This document shows positions 33,944 through 43,172 of a stretch of 64,000 bases of DNA, piece by piece. Under the pieces are notes generated by a model. The model saw only the letters and a program-made list of their open reading frames with translations, had not been told where the DNA came from and did not search any database. The translations under genes were made by a program, and so were the position numbers. Within the stretch, counting starts at the first letter, position 1. Each line of letters opens with the position of its first letter. Source of the DNA: JASGCL01 sp965203915 (GTDB taxonomy: Bacteria > Pseudomonadota > Alphaproteobacteria > JASGCL01); contig OZ241918.1 of the NCBI GenBank assembly GCA_965203915.1, positions 1,426,001-1,490,000 on the forward strand. The letters run 5' to 3'.

Positions 33944-35506
33944 TTAAAATCCTACGGTTTTTGGGTTAAATTTCCTTATCCACCATACCACCAACATGCG
34001 CGTCACCATGATGGCTGAAAAAAGCGAGGTGATAATTCCCAAGGTTAAAGACAAAGCAAAACCCTTGATAGGGCCCGAACCAAAAATAAACAACAACAGG
34101 GTGCTAAACAAATTGGTCAAATGGCTGTCCCAAATGGTGGCGAAGGCCATGTTGAAACCATCTTGCCAACTGGTCACCACCGACTTGCCGCGCGACAATT
34201 CTTCTTTGGCGCGTTCATAAATCAAAACATTGGCATCCACGGCTATGCCCATGGTTAAAACAATACCCGCGATGCCAGGCAAAGTTAGGGTGGAATGAAA
34301 CGCCGTCATGATACCCACCAACAGCAACAAATTCCCGACCAAGGCAATACCCGCAAACAACCCAGGCAAACGATAAATAACCACCATCACCGACAAAACC
34401 GCAATGAAGCCTATCAACGACGCCAATTGCCCCGCGCGAATACTGTCGGCGCCCAACCCCGCGCCCACGCTGCGTTCTTCCAATATCTTCAACGGTGCGG
34501 GCAATGCCCCCGCCTTAAGCAGCAAAGCCAATTGGTTGGTTTCCGCGGTGGTGAAATTGCCGGTGATAATCCCGCTGCCACCCGTGATGGGTTGGCGGAT
34601 ATTGGGCGCGCTAATAATCTTACCATCCAAAACAATAAAAAGTGGCTTACCAACATTGTCGGTGGTGGCCTGGCCAAAGGCTCTTGCCCCTGCCCCCGAA
34701 AAACGAAAACTCACCACGGGTTGACCTTCAGAAAATGACGCCGCCGCATCTTCCAAATCATCGCCGCCCACCACGGGGGTAACGGCCAGGGCATAACCAA
34801 CCCCCGCCGCATCATAAAACGTAATGCTGGGTTCGCCTGGCCTATTGGGCAGGTAAAAAGATAACTTGGCGGTTTTACCAATCGCCACTTTCAAATTTTC
34901 TGGGTTGGCTTCGCCTGGCACCTGGACCATCAGGCGGTTGTTGCCCTGGGGCGATACCGCGGCTTCTTTATTGCCGAGGGCGTCCACCCGCCGACGCACG
35001 ATGTTTGCGGCTTGATCCTGCAATTGCTTCACCAATTGGGCGCGGCCAGCCTCCCCATAGGATAATAAAAAAACATCGCCATTTTTGGCGATGGTGATAA
35101 GCGATTTGCTGGCACCACCAAGCGCGGGCAAGGCGGCGGGGGCAAATTGTTTTTGCAATAATTTATAGACAGCATCATTGTCGTTGGGGCGCACCGTCAA
35201 ACGAACCGCCTTATCATCATGGCTTAGGGTTAAATAACCCAAACCATTTTGCTGAATATTGTTTCTTACATCGTCTTCAAGGCGAGCTATTTTTTCTTTA
35301 ATAAATTGGTCGCTATCTATTTCCAATAGCAAATAGGCCCCACCCTTTAGGTCGAGGCCAAGGTTCATGGTTGAGCCCAAGGCAAAAAATTCCTTGGCGT
35401 TTTTATTTTGTAAGCTGGGAACAAAATTGGGCAGGGTGTAAAGCAAGGCAAGGGCCAGGGTGACAAACACCATTATTCTTTTCCAAAGCGGATAATCAAG
35501 CACCAT
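33944..35506 (-). CDS. secD: Protein translocase subunit SecD
   Basis: The 520-residue partner of SecF. It shows LGLDLKGGAYLLLEID after the first helix, a periplasmic P1 domain with VVRRRVDALGNKEAAVSPQGNNRLMVQVPG, NFTTAETNQLALLLKAGALPAPLKILEERSVGAGLGADSI, and the helix pair VLTMGIAVDANVLIYERAKEEL, which contains the proton-relay aspartate. All family landmarks are present. Confidence 0.97.
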   Translation of the reverse strand: MVLDYPLWKRIMVFVTLALALLYTLPNFVPSLQNKNAKEFFALGSTMNLGLDLKGGAYLLLEIDSDQFIKEKIARLEDDVRNNIQQNGLGYLTLSHDDKAVRLTVRPNDNDAVYKLLQKQFAPAALPALGGASKSLITIAKNGDVFLLSYGEAGRAQLVKQLQDQAANIVRRRVDALGNKEAAVSPQGNNRLMVQVPGEANPENLKVAIGKTAKLSFYLPNRPGEPSITFYDAAGVGYALAVTPVVGGDDLEDAAASFSEGQPVVSFRFSGAGARAFGQATTDNVGKPLFIVLDGKIISAPNIRQPITGGSGIITGNFTTAETNQLALLLKAGALPAPLKILEERSVGAGLGADSIRAGQLASLIGFIAVLSVMVVIYRLPGLFAGIALVGNLLLLVGIMTAFHSTLTLPGIAGIVLTMGIAVDANVLIYERAKEELSRGKSVVTSWQDGFNMAFATIWDSHLTNLFSTLLLFIFGSGPIKGFALSLTLGIITSLFSAIMVTRMLVVWWIRKFNPKTVGF

Positions 35507-35582
35507 GAAAATAAACCAACTATTTCATTATATTTTTTTCTTCGAAAAATATTTATATTTTTAAAAGAAAAACCTGCAGCAT

Positions 35583-35996
35583 TTATTTTTTTGTCGATTT
35601 GGCAACGGCAACGGGTTTGTTAAGCACATCGGCCAACATGTTTTTGGCAACCTTCACCTTCACACCCGAGGCTATTTCAACCTCGACCCTTGTTTCGTCA
35701 ACAATTTGCGATACCTTGCCATACACGCCCGACGACAAAATAACATCATCGCCTTTTTTTACTGCGGCGACCAAGGCTTGATGTTCTTTTTGTTTTTTCA
35801 TCTGTGGGCGAATCAACAAAAACCAAAAGACACCAAAAATAAGCACCAAAGGCAACAATTGCAACATGGCGCCAGGCACGCCGCCCGTTGGGGTTTGCGC
35901 CGCGGCAACCCCCGCGAAACCACCACCAACCGAAAGGGTCAGCAATGATACGGTATGAAATTGACGGGCGAATTTTTTATTATTTGTTTTGGTCAT
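35583..35996 (-). CDS. yajC: Preprotein translocase accessory subunit YajC
   Basis: A small SecDF partner of 137 residues. The ATG at 35996 is chosen: AAGGA lies upstream, and the frame before it is basic and unlike the family. A hydrophobic leader and a single helix (LQLLPLVLIFGVFWFLLIRPQMKKQKEH) are followed by the cytoplasmic domain (VKKGDDVILSSGVYGKVSQIVDETRVEVEIASGVKVKVAKNMLADVL). The N-terminal extension before the helix, with an apparent signal-like stretch ending AAAQ, is longer than in E. coli. Confidence 0.93.
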   Translation of the reverse strand: MTKTNNKKFARQFHTVSLLTLSVGGGFAGVAAAQTPTGGVPGAMLQLLPLVLIFGVFWFLLIRPQMKKQKEHQALVAAVKKGDDVILSSGVYGKVSQIVDETRVEVEIASGVKVKVAKNMLADVLNKPVAVAKSTKK

Positions 35997-36133
35997 TTTT
36001 TTAATCCTTTTCTTATCGGCGTGTTTTTTTGGCCATTTATTATTATTTTGATGAGGCAAATTATTAACCCAAAAACCAACAAAAATCTAGCAAAAAAGAA
36101 CCATTCGGGGTAAATAAAGCAAGGCAAAGATTG

Positions 36134-37189
36134 ATGAGCAAAACTAAACCAAAAACTAAAACCCAAAATAAACCCCAGAATAAACCCCTGGTATCGGTTG
36201 TCATCCCTGCTTTTAATGCGGCGTTGACTATTGGGCGGGCGATAGAATCCATCTTGGCGCAAACTTATCAGCCCGTTGAAATAATTATTGTTAATGACAA
36301 ATCGACCGACAACACACTCGGCATCATTGCATCCTATCAAAAAAATAAAAAGCAAATAAGGATAATAAATCACGCGCAAAATTTGGGTGTCGGGGCTAGC
36401 CGACAAAGCGGGGTAGCCAATGCCCAAGGTGATTATATTTTATGGCAAGACGCCGATGATTATTCGCCACCCCAACGTTTGGAAATATTATTGCGATACC
36501 TGGAAAAGGAAAAAAATATAGCGGCGGTGGGTAGCAATTTTTATGTGATGCGCGATTCGCATCATTCGCCAACCACCAATAACCCGCGCCCAAAAATGGG
36601 CAAGCCCACCACCCCCATCATAGACAACGCCACACCCCATTTCCTGATCCATTTTCCCACCCTGTTGGTGAGGAAGGAATTTTACCTTACGGTGCCTTAT
36701 CGCCCCCTGCGCCAGGGCGAAGATGCCGATTGGTGTTATCGATTATTGGAGCAAGGGGGCGTGATAAAAAACCTTCCCCAGCCGCTTTATTATTATTACA
36801 AACATCGCAGCGGTTTAACCCGCCAGCAGTTCGAAAAATTTGTTTTTGGCATGATGGTGAGGTTGGCGCATGAATTGCGAAAAAAAAACCTGCCCGACCC
36901 GTTTACTACCTTGCCACGCATCACCGTAAAAAATTTTGTATTATTTTATGATAAAAAAATATACCGCGCAATAAACAAAAATATCAGCCAAGAAATACAT
37001 TGGTTCTTGCTGGAAAATATAAGGCAGGCTCTCACCCGCCCCTGGTTTGCTTATAAAAATATTTATGCTATCGCCCGCTTTGTTGGTTTAGCGGGCCAGC
37101 CGCATTTTTTGCTTACAGCGTGGTTGTTGATAACGCGTTTGCCGCTTAATATTTTGCCCTATATCATCACCCGCAAAATTATTTTTTAA
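36134..37189 (+). CDS. Glycosyltransferase family 2
   Basis: A 351-residue sugar transferase, with the GT-A start PLVSVVIPAFNAALTIGRAIESILAQTYQPVEIIIVNDKSTDNT. The metal-binding QDADDYSPPQRLE and LRQGEDADWCYRLLEQGG (acceptor-side ED motif) follow. The C-terminal part carries no clear membrane helix. Substrate unknown; the neighbourhood (desaturase, no lipopolysaccharide cluster) does not help. It starts at the ATG following a TTG, and diverges from yajC. Confidence 0.88.
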   Translation: MSKTKPKTKTQNKPQNKPLVSVVIPAFNAALTIGRAIESILAQTYQPVEIIIVNDKSTDNTLGIIASYQKNKKQIRIINHAQNLGVGASRQSGVANAQGDYILWQDADDYSPPQRLEILLRYLEKEKNIAAVGSNFYVMRDSHHSPTTNNPRPKMGKPTTPIIDNATPHFLIHFPTLLVRKEFYLTVPYRPLRQGEDADWCYRLLEQGGVIKNLPQPLYYYYKHRSGLTRQQFEKFVFGMMVRLAHELRKKNLPDPFTTLPRITVKNFVLFYDKKIYRAINKNISQEIHWFLLENIRQALTRPWFAYKNIYAIARFVGLAGQPHFLLTAWLLITRLPLNILPYIITRKIIF

Positions 37190-37197
37190 TTTTGCTT

Positions 37198-38115
37198 TTA
37201 GCTTTTTTTGGCGGCTATTTTTTTCTTGGTCGAAAAATCTATCTTACGCACATTTTTACCAATCACGTTTTCTATCAACCAAGCCGAAGGGTCAAGTTCC
37301 CACGGTTGATGACCTTGGCGGTGGTGGGCGGGGAAAACATGGTGGTTGTTATGCCAACCTTCGCCGCCGCTCAACAAACTGGCAAGCCAACTGTTGCGGG
37401 CTTCATCATCGCTTTCGTATGTTTTGTAACCATGGAGGTGAGCAATGGTGGTCACCGCCGACAACCCAACATAAACGCCGCAGGCAGGGATGCTGTAGGC
37501 CCAAATAACCAACATGGGATCTATCGCCGCCAATAAAATAATATAAGCAAATATCACCAAGAAATAATAACGATGTAAAAACACCAACAGCGGGCTGTTT
37601 AATTCGGGGCGGACATATTTTTCAGAAACCACCACCCGTTTATAAATATAAAACCAAGTTTTTAAAATACCGTTGCGCCGTGGGTCATGGGCGTCCTCGG
37701 GTTTGTCGGTATATAAATGATGGTGGCGGTGCAACCCAACCCAGGCTATCACCGTGCCAACCGAGCAAAGCGTGCCCGTGATGGCAAAAAATCCATGCCA
37801 AAATGCCGATGTTTTAAAACTGCGATGGCAGAGGTAACGGTGCAAACCAATCGTCAGCCCAAGTATGCCAAACCAAAAATAACAAACAAAGCCAACCAAC
37901 AAATACCATTTGCTTATGTGTCCAGCAAACACCAAATAAAAACCAAAGAAGAATAAACCGAGGTTTGCAGCACCCAAGGCGGTATTTAAAAAATTAAATA
38001 AGGCTGGCCACAGATCCTGCGTTTCCTTTTCCGATAAGCGATAACCCGAGCGAGAATCTTGGCGAGAATCTTGAGGCTGAGATTTTGACAAGCGAGAACT
38101 ATTGATAATATTCAT
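37198..38115 (-). CDS. Acyl-CoA/fatty acid desaturase
   Basis: A 305-residue membrane-bound di-iron desaturase. The three histidine boxes are visible: GLHRYLCHRSF (HxxxxH), VGLHRHHHLYTDKPEDAHDP (HxxHH) and GEGWHNNHHVFPAHHR (HxxHH). Helices between them match the stearoyl-CoA desaturase type, which introduces a delta-9 double bond and lowers membrane melting. An N-terminal 35-residue Ser/Gln-rich segment is unusual. It is convergent with the glycosyltransferase gene. Confidence 0.9.
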   Translation of the reverse strand: MNIINSSRLSKSQPQDSRQDSRSGYRLSEKETQDLWPALFNFLNTALGAANLGLFFFGFYLVFAGHISKWYLLVGFVCYFWFGILGLTIGLHRYLCHRSFKTSAFWHGFFAITGTLCSVGTVIAWVGLHRHHHLYTDKPEDAHDPRRNGILKTWFYIYKRVVVSEKYVRPELNSPLLVFLHRYYFLVIFAYIILLAAIDPMLVIWAYSIPACGVYVGLSAVTTIAHLHGYKTYESDDEARNSWLASLLSGGEGWHNNHHVFPAHHRQGHQPWELDPSAWLIENVIGKNVRKIDFSTKKKIAAKKS

Positions 38116-38229
38116 AACAGTAATAAAAAAAATAAATGAAATTGGTTTCCATCTGCTTACTATATATAAAAAATTACGTCAATCAACCAAGCGAAGCATA
38201 GCATCGCTGATACTAAAAAGAGTCTATAA

Positions 38230-38257
38230 AAGCAAAATTACAAAGCCTATTTTGCTT
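38230..38257 (-). terminator. Possible weak terminator after the hydratase gene
   Basis: AAGCAAAAT and ATTTTGCTT form a 9-bp, AT-rich stem with a 10-base loop, followed on the minus strand by TTTAT. It lies about 20 bp after the stop of the gene at 38276-39115. The low GC content of the stem makes it doubtful. Confidence 0.35.
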
Positions 38258-38275
38258 GTTATTTGCGCCAGGCAA

Positions 38276-39115
38276 TTATTTCTGCCACGTAATTTCTAAT
38301 GTCTTGAATCCTGCAAATTCAAACCTAACTTTATCGCCTGGCTTCACCGCGGTTTTTAACAACGGCACCGCCGCGCCGAACAAACAGCCTAAGGTAATAA
38401 CCTCGCCACGGTTAAAATGTTCGGTAGCGGTTAAGGGATTAAAAGGTCGCGTTTGATAAAATTGCCACAACATATTTAATGGGTTGCCGAATGCTAATTT
38501 CGACCCTTCGGCCTTTATCGTTTTATCGCCATAGGAAAAAACAAAAGGTTTTTGGTGATAAGCATTATCGGGATCAATGGTTTGCAAATCATCCCCCACC
38601 ACATAACCCCATTGATGCAGGTGGTCGGCAAGGATGATAGAAAAATCAGGACGCGTTTGTTCGTTCCATGGCATGTTGGGCACGGTAAATCGGTTTGCCA
38701 AAATTTCTACCCCCAGCACCAATTTGCTACCCGCATCGCGCAGGGCGCAATAAAAATCTCTTTCATTTTTGATACGCTCGGGCAGGTCATCCCCCCAAAT
38801 GACCGCCAATTCTGGTTCCAGCCCTATCAAATTATTGGGCAAGGGGTGTTGCGCCGCATCCCCCTGGCGATAGACGGGGGTGGCGATTAATCCGACCTTA
38901 TCATTGCGACCAATTTTGCGACCAATTATTTTGGCTTGTGAAGCGCCCTGCGCCAACTTACCACGCAATGTCCGAAACATGGCGCGTTTGATAGAAAAAG
39001 CATCATCCTCTGAAAACGAATGGACCATGGAGTCAAAGCTTTGCTCGTCAAGGAAGGCCTGCGCCAACTTGTCCGCTATTTTTTGCTGTTCGGCGGTAAT
39101 ATTATGTTTACCCAT
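38276..39115 (-). CDS. Fumarylacetoacetate hydrolase-fold / 2-keto-4-pentenoate hydratase-type enzyme
   Basis: A 279-residue protein of the MhpD/FAH-fold group. Signals: GRKIGRNDKVGL, LIGLEPELAVIWG with metal-binding glutamates, LVLGVEILANRF, and a C-terminal GEVITLGCLFGAAVPLLKTAVKPGDKVRFEFAGFKTLEITW. Relatives hydrate 2-keto-4-pentenoate or decarboxylate oxalocrotonate in aromatic breakdown. No such pathway is present nearby, so the substrate remains open. It lies 8 bp after tkt on the same strand. Confidence 0.8.
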   Translation of the reverse strand: MGKHNITAEQQKIADKLAQAFLDEQSFDSMVHSFSEDDAFSIKRAMFRTLRGKLAQGASQAKIIGRKIGRNDKVGLIATPVYRQGDAAQHPLPNNLIGLEPELAVIWGDDLPERIKNERDFYCALRDAGSKLVLGVEILANRFTVPNMPWNEQTRPDFSIILADHLHQWGYVVGDDLQTIDPDNAYHQKPFVFSYGDKTIKAEGSKLAFGNPLNMLWQFYQTRPFNPLTATEHFNRGEVITLGCLFGAAVPLLKTAVKPGDKVRFEFAGFKTLEITWQK

Positions 39116-39123
39116 ATTATTTA

Positions 39124-41139
39124 TTATAACAGCTTAAGCGCAACCTTCAAGATATTTTCTTTGCAAATACCTCGCTCGTTATAAATATCTTGGTAAGGGG
39201 CCGACGCGCCAAAATCATCCAAGCCGATGAATTCATCGCCTTTGTTGCCCATGGTCGCGGCGCGCAACCATTCGTGCCACGGCTGGCGCACCGCGGCTTC
39301 TATCCCCACACGCGGCGCGTCGCCCAATATACGTTGCCGTTCCGCCAGCGGTAATTGGCGGAACAATTCGAAGCACGGCAAAGAAACCACCGCGACATGT
39401 TTGCCCATTTTTTCTAAATCTTGGGCCACGGCAACCGCCAAAGAAACCTCCGAACCCGAGGCTAGCAAAGTGATATCGCGCCCCGTTTCTTGACCATAAA
39501 TAACATAACCGCCATCCGCGGTTTTGTTTTGCGCCGCTGGGTTTATTGCCTGGCGTAGCAATGGCAAATTTTGCCGCGACAACGCCAACACGGTCGGTTG
39601 TTGACGGCTGAGGGCTATTTGCCAAGCCTCCACCGTTTCAATGGCATCGCATGGGCGCAACACCAACAGGTGCGGTATGGCGCGCAACGCCGCCAAATGC
39701 TCAACGGGTTGGTGGGTTGGTCCATCCTCCCCCACGCCTATCGAATCGTGGGTGAAGACATATATTACCTTTTGCTTCATCAGGGCCGACAAGCGCAAGG
39801 CCGCGCGGCAATAATCGCTGAATACCAAAAATGTTCCGCCATAGGGAATAAAACCAACCAACGCCAAACCATTCATCACCGCCGCCATGCCATGTTCGCG
39901 CACCCCATAATGAATGTAACTGCCCGCGGGGTTGTCTTTGTTAATAATTTGCTGGCCTTTAATCTTTGTGCCGTTAGAACCCCCAAGGTCGGCCGAACCG
40001 CCAACCAAACCTGGCACATATTTGCTAAAAATTTCTAATGCCTGCTGGCTGGCGACCCTGGTTGCCAATGGTTTGTTTTCTTTGACAATGTTGGTTTTAT
40101 AATTTTGAATCTCGGTTAATAATTCCTTATTATTTGGGCTATCCTTCATCACATCAATATCATGTTGCGGCACCACGCCCGCCGCCAAATTCTTTGCCTT
40201 ATCTTGATAATTATTTATCTTCTGCTTGGCGACATCGCTCCACATATCCAACCACGCGCTGGGCAAGATAAAATCCTTAAGGAATTTTTCGGGGTCAGGG
40301 ATACCCAGCTTGGCAAGCAAGCCAACGGCTTCACCCTTTCCTAGGGCCATGCCATGGGCGGCGGCGGTGCCCGCGCTGGTGGGTGCGCCCTTACCAATGA
40401 TGGTGCGGCAGGCGATGAAACTTGGTCGGTCGCTGCCGCGGGCTTCGGCTATGGCCTTGTCTATGGCAACAGGGTCATGCCCATCCACCGATAAGGTATG
40501 AAAACCATGGGCGCGACAGCGGGCTTCATGGTCGGTCCTGGTGGTGAGGTTAATATCGCCATCGATAGAAATATGATTATCGTCAAACAACAATATTAGA
40601 TTTTCAATTTGCAAATGCCCCGCCAAAGAGAGTGCCTCTTCGGAGATCCCTTCCATCAAGCAACCATCGCCCAACATAACATAAACCCGCGGTGTCGCGG
40701 CGGGTGTGGTGGCGAATATTTTTTTTAAACCAATCGCCATACCAACGGCGTTGGCCAAACCCTGGCCCAACGGGCCCGTGGTGGTTTCGATGCCCGCCAA
40801 GGGCTTGCCATCAACCATGTGATATTCGGGGTGCCCCGCCGCCGCCGCATGCAACGAGCGAAATTTTTGCAAAACAGGCAAATCAAAAGATTTATATTGC
40901 AACAGATGGAGCAAACTATAAAGCAAGGCCGAGCCATGGCCCGCCGAGAGAACAAACCTGTCGCGCGATATATTATCGGCCTGGAGCGGGGAACAATGCA
41001 AATGCCGCGCGAACAAAACGGTCGCCACATCGGCCGCGCCGAGTGGTAGCCCGAGGTGCCCCGATTGCGCCCGTTCCACCATGGCAACGCTTAGGGCACG
41101 CGCCGCACCAGCCAATAAAGGAATTTTTTCTATCATCAA
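39124..41139 (-). CDS. tkt: Transketolase
   Basis: Transketolase moves two-carbon units between sugar phosphates in the pentose phosphate pathway. The 671-residue protein shows SGHLGLPLGAADVATVLFARHL, LSAGHGSALLYSLLHL, TGPLGQGLANAVGMA, the thiamine-diphosphate motif LGDGCLMEGISEEALSLAGHLQIENLILLFDDNHISIDG (GDG..N), and YGGTFLVFSDYCRAALRLSALM with DSIGVGEDGPTHQPVEHLAALRAIP in the pyrimidine domain. It is complete and ordinary. Confidence 0.97.
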   Translation of the reverse strand: MMIEKIPLLAGAARALSVAMVERAQSGHLGLPLGAADVATVLFARHLHCSPLQADNISRDRFVLSAGHGSALLYSLLHLLQYKSFDLPVLQKFRSLHAAAAGHPEYHMVDGKPLAGIETTTGPLGQGLANAVGMAIGLKKIFATTPAATPRVYVMLGDGCLMEGISEEALSLAGHLQIENLILLFDDNHISIDGDINLTTRTDHEARCRAHGFHTLSVDGHDPVAIDKAIAEARGSDRPSFIACRTIIGKGAPTSAGTAAAHGMALGKGEAVGLLAKLGIPDPEKFLKDFILPSAWLDMWSDVAKQKINNYQDKAKNLAAGVVPQHDIDVMKDSPNNKELLTEIQNYKTNIVKENKPLATRVASQQALEIFSKYVPGLVGGSADLGGSNGTKIKGQQIINKDNPAGSYIHYGVREHGMAAVMNGLALVGFIPYGGTFLVFSDYCRAALRLSALMKQKVIYVFTHDSIGVGEDGPTHQPVEHLAALRAIPHLLVLRPCDAIETVEAWQIALSRQQPTVLALSRQNLPLLRQAINPAAQNKTADGGYVIYGQETGRDITLLASGSEVSLAVAVAQDLEKMGKHVAVVSLPCFELFRQLPLAERQRILGDAPRVGIEAAVRQPWHEWLRAATMGNKGDEFIGLDDFGASAPYQDIYNERGICKENILKVALKLL

Positions 41140-41183
41140 TGATTTTTATAAATGATCTGCCCAGAATCTTTAATCTTTTTATC

Positions 41184-41435
41184 ATGGCAAAAGCAAGCGG
41201 AAAAAAAAGAAAAATAATGGCAAAAAAATTGCAAGAATTGTATAATAATCTTGCACAAGAGATAAAAAATAATTATGAAATCCAATTACTTTGGGCTATG
41301 GATGAAGGCGAAACCAGTAAACATATTCTGTTTGATACGATAGCTAAGAGGATAAAAACACAATCATGGCACATAGTTACAAATTACCCTGCCCTGCCTG
41401 TAAAAAAAATGCCACGGTGGCCCCTGGGCTTTTGA
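41184..41435 (+). CDS. Short open frame between tkt and the zinc-ribbon gene, doubtful
   Basis: An 83-codon frame starting MAKASGKKRKIMAKKLQEL, basic at first, then LYNNLAQEIKNNYEIQLLW. The last 23 codons overlap the zinc-ribbon gene in another frame and read like translated noise (PVKKMPRWPLGF). The first 60 codons have a plausible composition. No family recognised and no clear ribosome binding site. It may be a real small gene whose end has been lost, or chance. Confidence 0.25.
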   Translation: MAKASGKKRKIMAKKLQELYNNLAQEIKNNYEIQLLWAMDEGETSKHILFDTIAKRIKTQSWHIVTNYPALPVKKMPRWPLGF

Positions 41436-42052
41436 CCACGCGTTTTCAACGCGTTCGCTGCCCCTATTGCTTTTATGAATGGCAAGCCAACAAATTTATG
41501 TTGATAATTGGCGATAGTCCTAACAGGAGCCCTAGCCAGCCTGGTGCGCAAGCCCCTGACGTATCGGCTTCGCGTTTCGATAAACCGAACATTGACCCGA
41601 CCTTCGATAATAAAAACCCAGAAAATGTTCAAGCCCCCACCAACGTGAGCCCCGCAACAAGCAACCAGCCCAAAAACGTAAATACGGCAACCACCGCCCC
41701 GTCAACCAGCGATGTCGATGATAGCGACCTGTTGGCGATTGATGTATCGCGCATGAACGATGGTGATTATCAGGAATACCAGGCAAACCAAGAACGTTTG
41801 AAAAAATTCAAACGCAAAGTAAAAGGACAGGGTGGATACGCGGCTGATGATAAATATCGTGGGCAACCACGCACCATCGATTGGTTTACCATCCTTGGTC
41901 TATTGCTTGGTGTGGCGGTAGCAGTTTTTTTATTGTTGGTGTTGTTGATTATCTTCCACCCAACCATTGTCCGCCATATACCAGAGGCGGAAGATTTCTA
42001 TAATTGGCTGTCTTATATCCTTAAGAAAATATTAAAGAAATTCGCTGGTTAA
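41366..42052 (+). CDS. MJ0042-type zinc-ribbon membrane protein
   Basis: A 228-residue protein. Residues 8-35 (LPCPACKKNATVAPGLLTTRFQRVRCPYCFYEW) are a CxxC ... CxxC zinc ribbon of the MJ0042 type. A long polar, Asn/Pro/Thr-rich linker follows. Residues from about 175 (WFTILGLLLGVAVAVFLLLVLLIIF) form one membrane helix before a short basic tail. Such proteins are common single-copy genes in alphaproteobacteria. Function unknown. Confidence 0.75.
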   Translation: MAHSYKLPCPACKKNATVAPGLLTTRFQRVRCPYCFYEWQANKFMLIIGDSPNRSPSQPGAQAPDVSASRFDKPNIDPTFDNKNPENVQAPTNVSPATSNQPKNVNTATTAPSTSDVDDSDLLAIDVSRMNDGDYQEYQANQERLKKFKRKVKGQGGYAADDKYRGQPRTIDWFTILGLLLGVAVAVFLLLVLLIIFHPTIVRHIPEAEDFYNWLSYILKKILKKFAG

Positions 42053-42084
42053 ACTTGCCGTTTTTTTGGCGTTTGAAGTGCATG

Positions 42085-42858
42085 CTATATCGTGGCGCCA
42101 AATAATTGACCCACCAAAAGGGTAACCGCCATGGCAATCACCCCCCAAAAAACAACGCGCACCACCGCGCGCCATAATAATATGCCCGTGGCCCCGCCCA
42201 ACTTGGCCCCTATCAACCCCAGCCCCACCAACGCCACCACGGTGGAAATAATCACCGCCAGCACCGCATTTTGGGTTGGTATAACCAGCACCATCAGCAA
42301 CGGCATGGCGGCACCCAGGGCGAAGCTAATAGCCGAGGTAATAGCCGCCTGAAGCGGACGCGCCGTGTTGAAATCGGAAATGCCTAGCTCATCCCGCGCA
42401 TGGGCTTCCAGCGCGTTATGTTTGGTCAGGGCAACGGCGACTTCCCTCGCCAATTTTTTTGGCAAGCCACGCCATTCATAAATATCCGCCAATTCTTTTA
42501 ATTCCAGGTCTGGCACCCGCTTTAATTCTTTTGCTTCTTTTTCTAAGTCTGATTTTTCTACATCGGCCTGCGAACTGACCGAAACATATTCGCCCGCCGC
42601 CATGGATAATGCCCCCGCGCATAGTCCCGCAACCCCCGCCACCAATATGCCCGACCTGTCAATAGAAGCGGCCGCAACCCCAACAATCAAACTGGCAACC
42701 GAAACTATACCGTCATTCGCCCCCAACACCGCCGCCCTAATCCACCCAACCCGATGGCTAAGGTGCTTTTCAGGGTGCGCCGATGGCTTCTCGCCCATTT
42801 TGGACTGAATATCTTTTACCGTCAACGGCTGCGATTTTTTTATGGTTTTTGCTTTCAT
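42085..42858 (-). CDS. VIT1/CCC1-type transporter
   Basis: A 257-residue membrane protein of the vacuolar iron transporter family, members of which move Fe2+ or Mn2+. It shows HLSHRVGWIRAAVLGANDGIVSVASLIVGVAAAS, LSMAAGEYVSVSSQADVEKSDLEKE (with acidic metal-binding residues) and a C-terminal three-helix part with AAMPLLMVL and GGATGILLWRAVVRVVFWGVIAMAVTLLVGQLFG. Together with mntH nearby, it suggests attention to iron and manganese balance in this region. Confidence 0.88.
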   Translation of the reverse strand: MKAKTIKKSQPLTVKDIQSKMGEKPSAHPEKHLSHRVGWIRAAVLGANDGIVSVASLIVGVAAASIDRSGILVAGVAGLCAGALSMAAGEYVSVSSQADVEKSDLEKEAKELKRVPDLELKELADIYEWRGLPKKLAREVAVALTKHNALEAHARDELGISDFNTARPLQAAITSAISFALGAAMPLLMVLVIPTQNAVLAVIISTVVALVGLGLIGAKLGGATGILLWRAVVRVVFWGVIAMAVTLLVGQLFGATI

Positions 42859-43172
42859 ATTTGTCTTGAGGGGTTTTTTTGGTTATACTTCCTATCTTGG
42901 GTAGATAAAATAAATATTATTAACTAATTATTTAAAAAGGAATATAGCAGTTTAAAAGGCGATATGTCTATTTAATTTCATTTAATTTAAATGAAGCTAA
43001 AAGGCAATATCCTAGATATTGATACCTTAAAGGCAATATTATATTAGCATTATACGTCATCATCAATTGCAAGTTAAGTTTGAGTGCGATATAACATAAA
43101 AATGTTATTGCGCTCATCCATCCTACCCTTCTCCCCCGCGGATATTTTATAATTGCGGAATAGGGACAAACC
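42859..43172. promoter_or_regulatory. Divergent promoter region with four degenerate AAAGGCAATAT repeats
   Basis: This 314-bp gap separates the divergent VIT1 and glycosyltransferase genes. It holds four same-direction near-repeats: TTTAAAAAGGAATAT (42931-42945), TTTAAAAGGCGATAT (42951-42965), GCTAAAAGGCAATAT (42996-43010) and CTTAAAGGCAATATT (43026-43040). The intervals are about 20, 45 and 30 bp. The rest is AT-rich without a gene. The arrangement looks like binding sites for a regulator, but could be decayed sequence. Confidence 0.4.

Noticed and set aside
35993..36427. Minus-strand frame upstream of yajC
   Set aside because: Overlaps the glycosyltransferase start and has no recognisable family; the yajC start is set by its own ribosome binding site.
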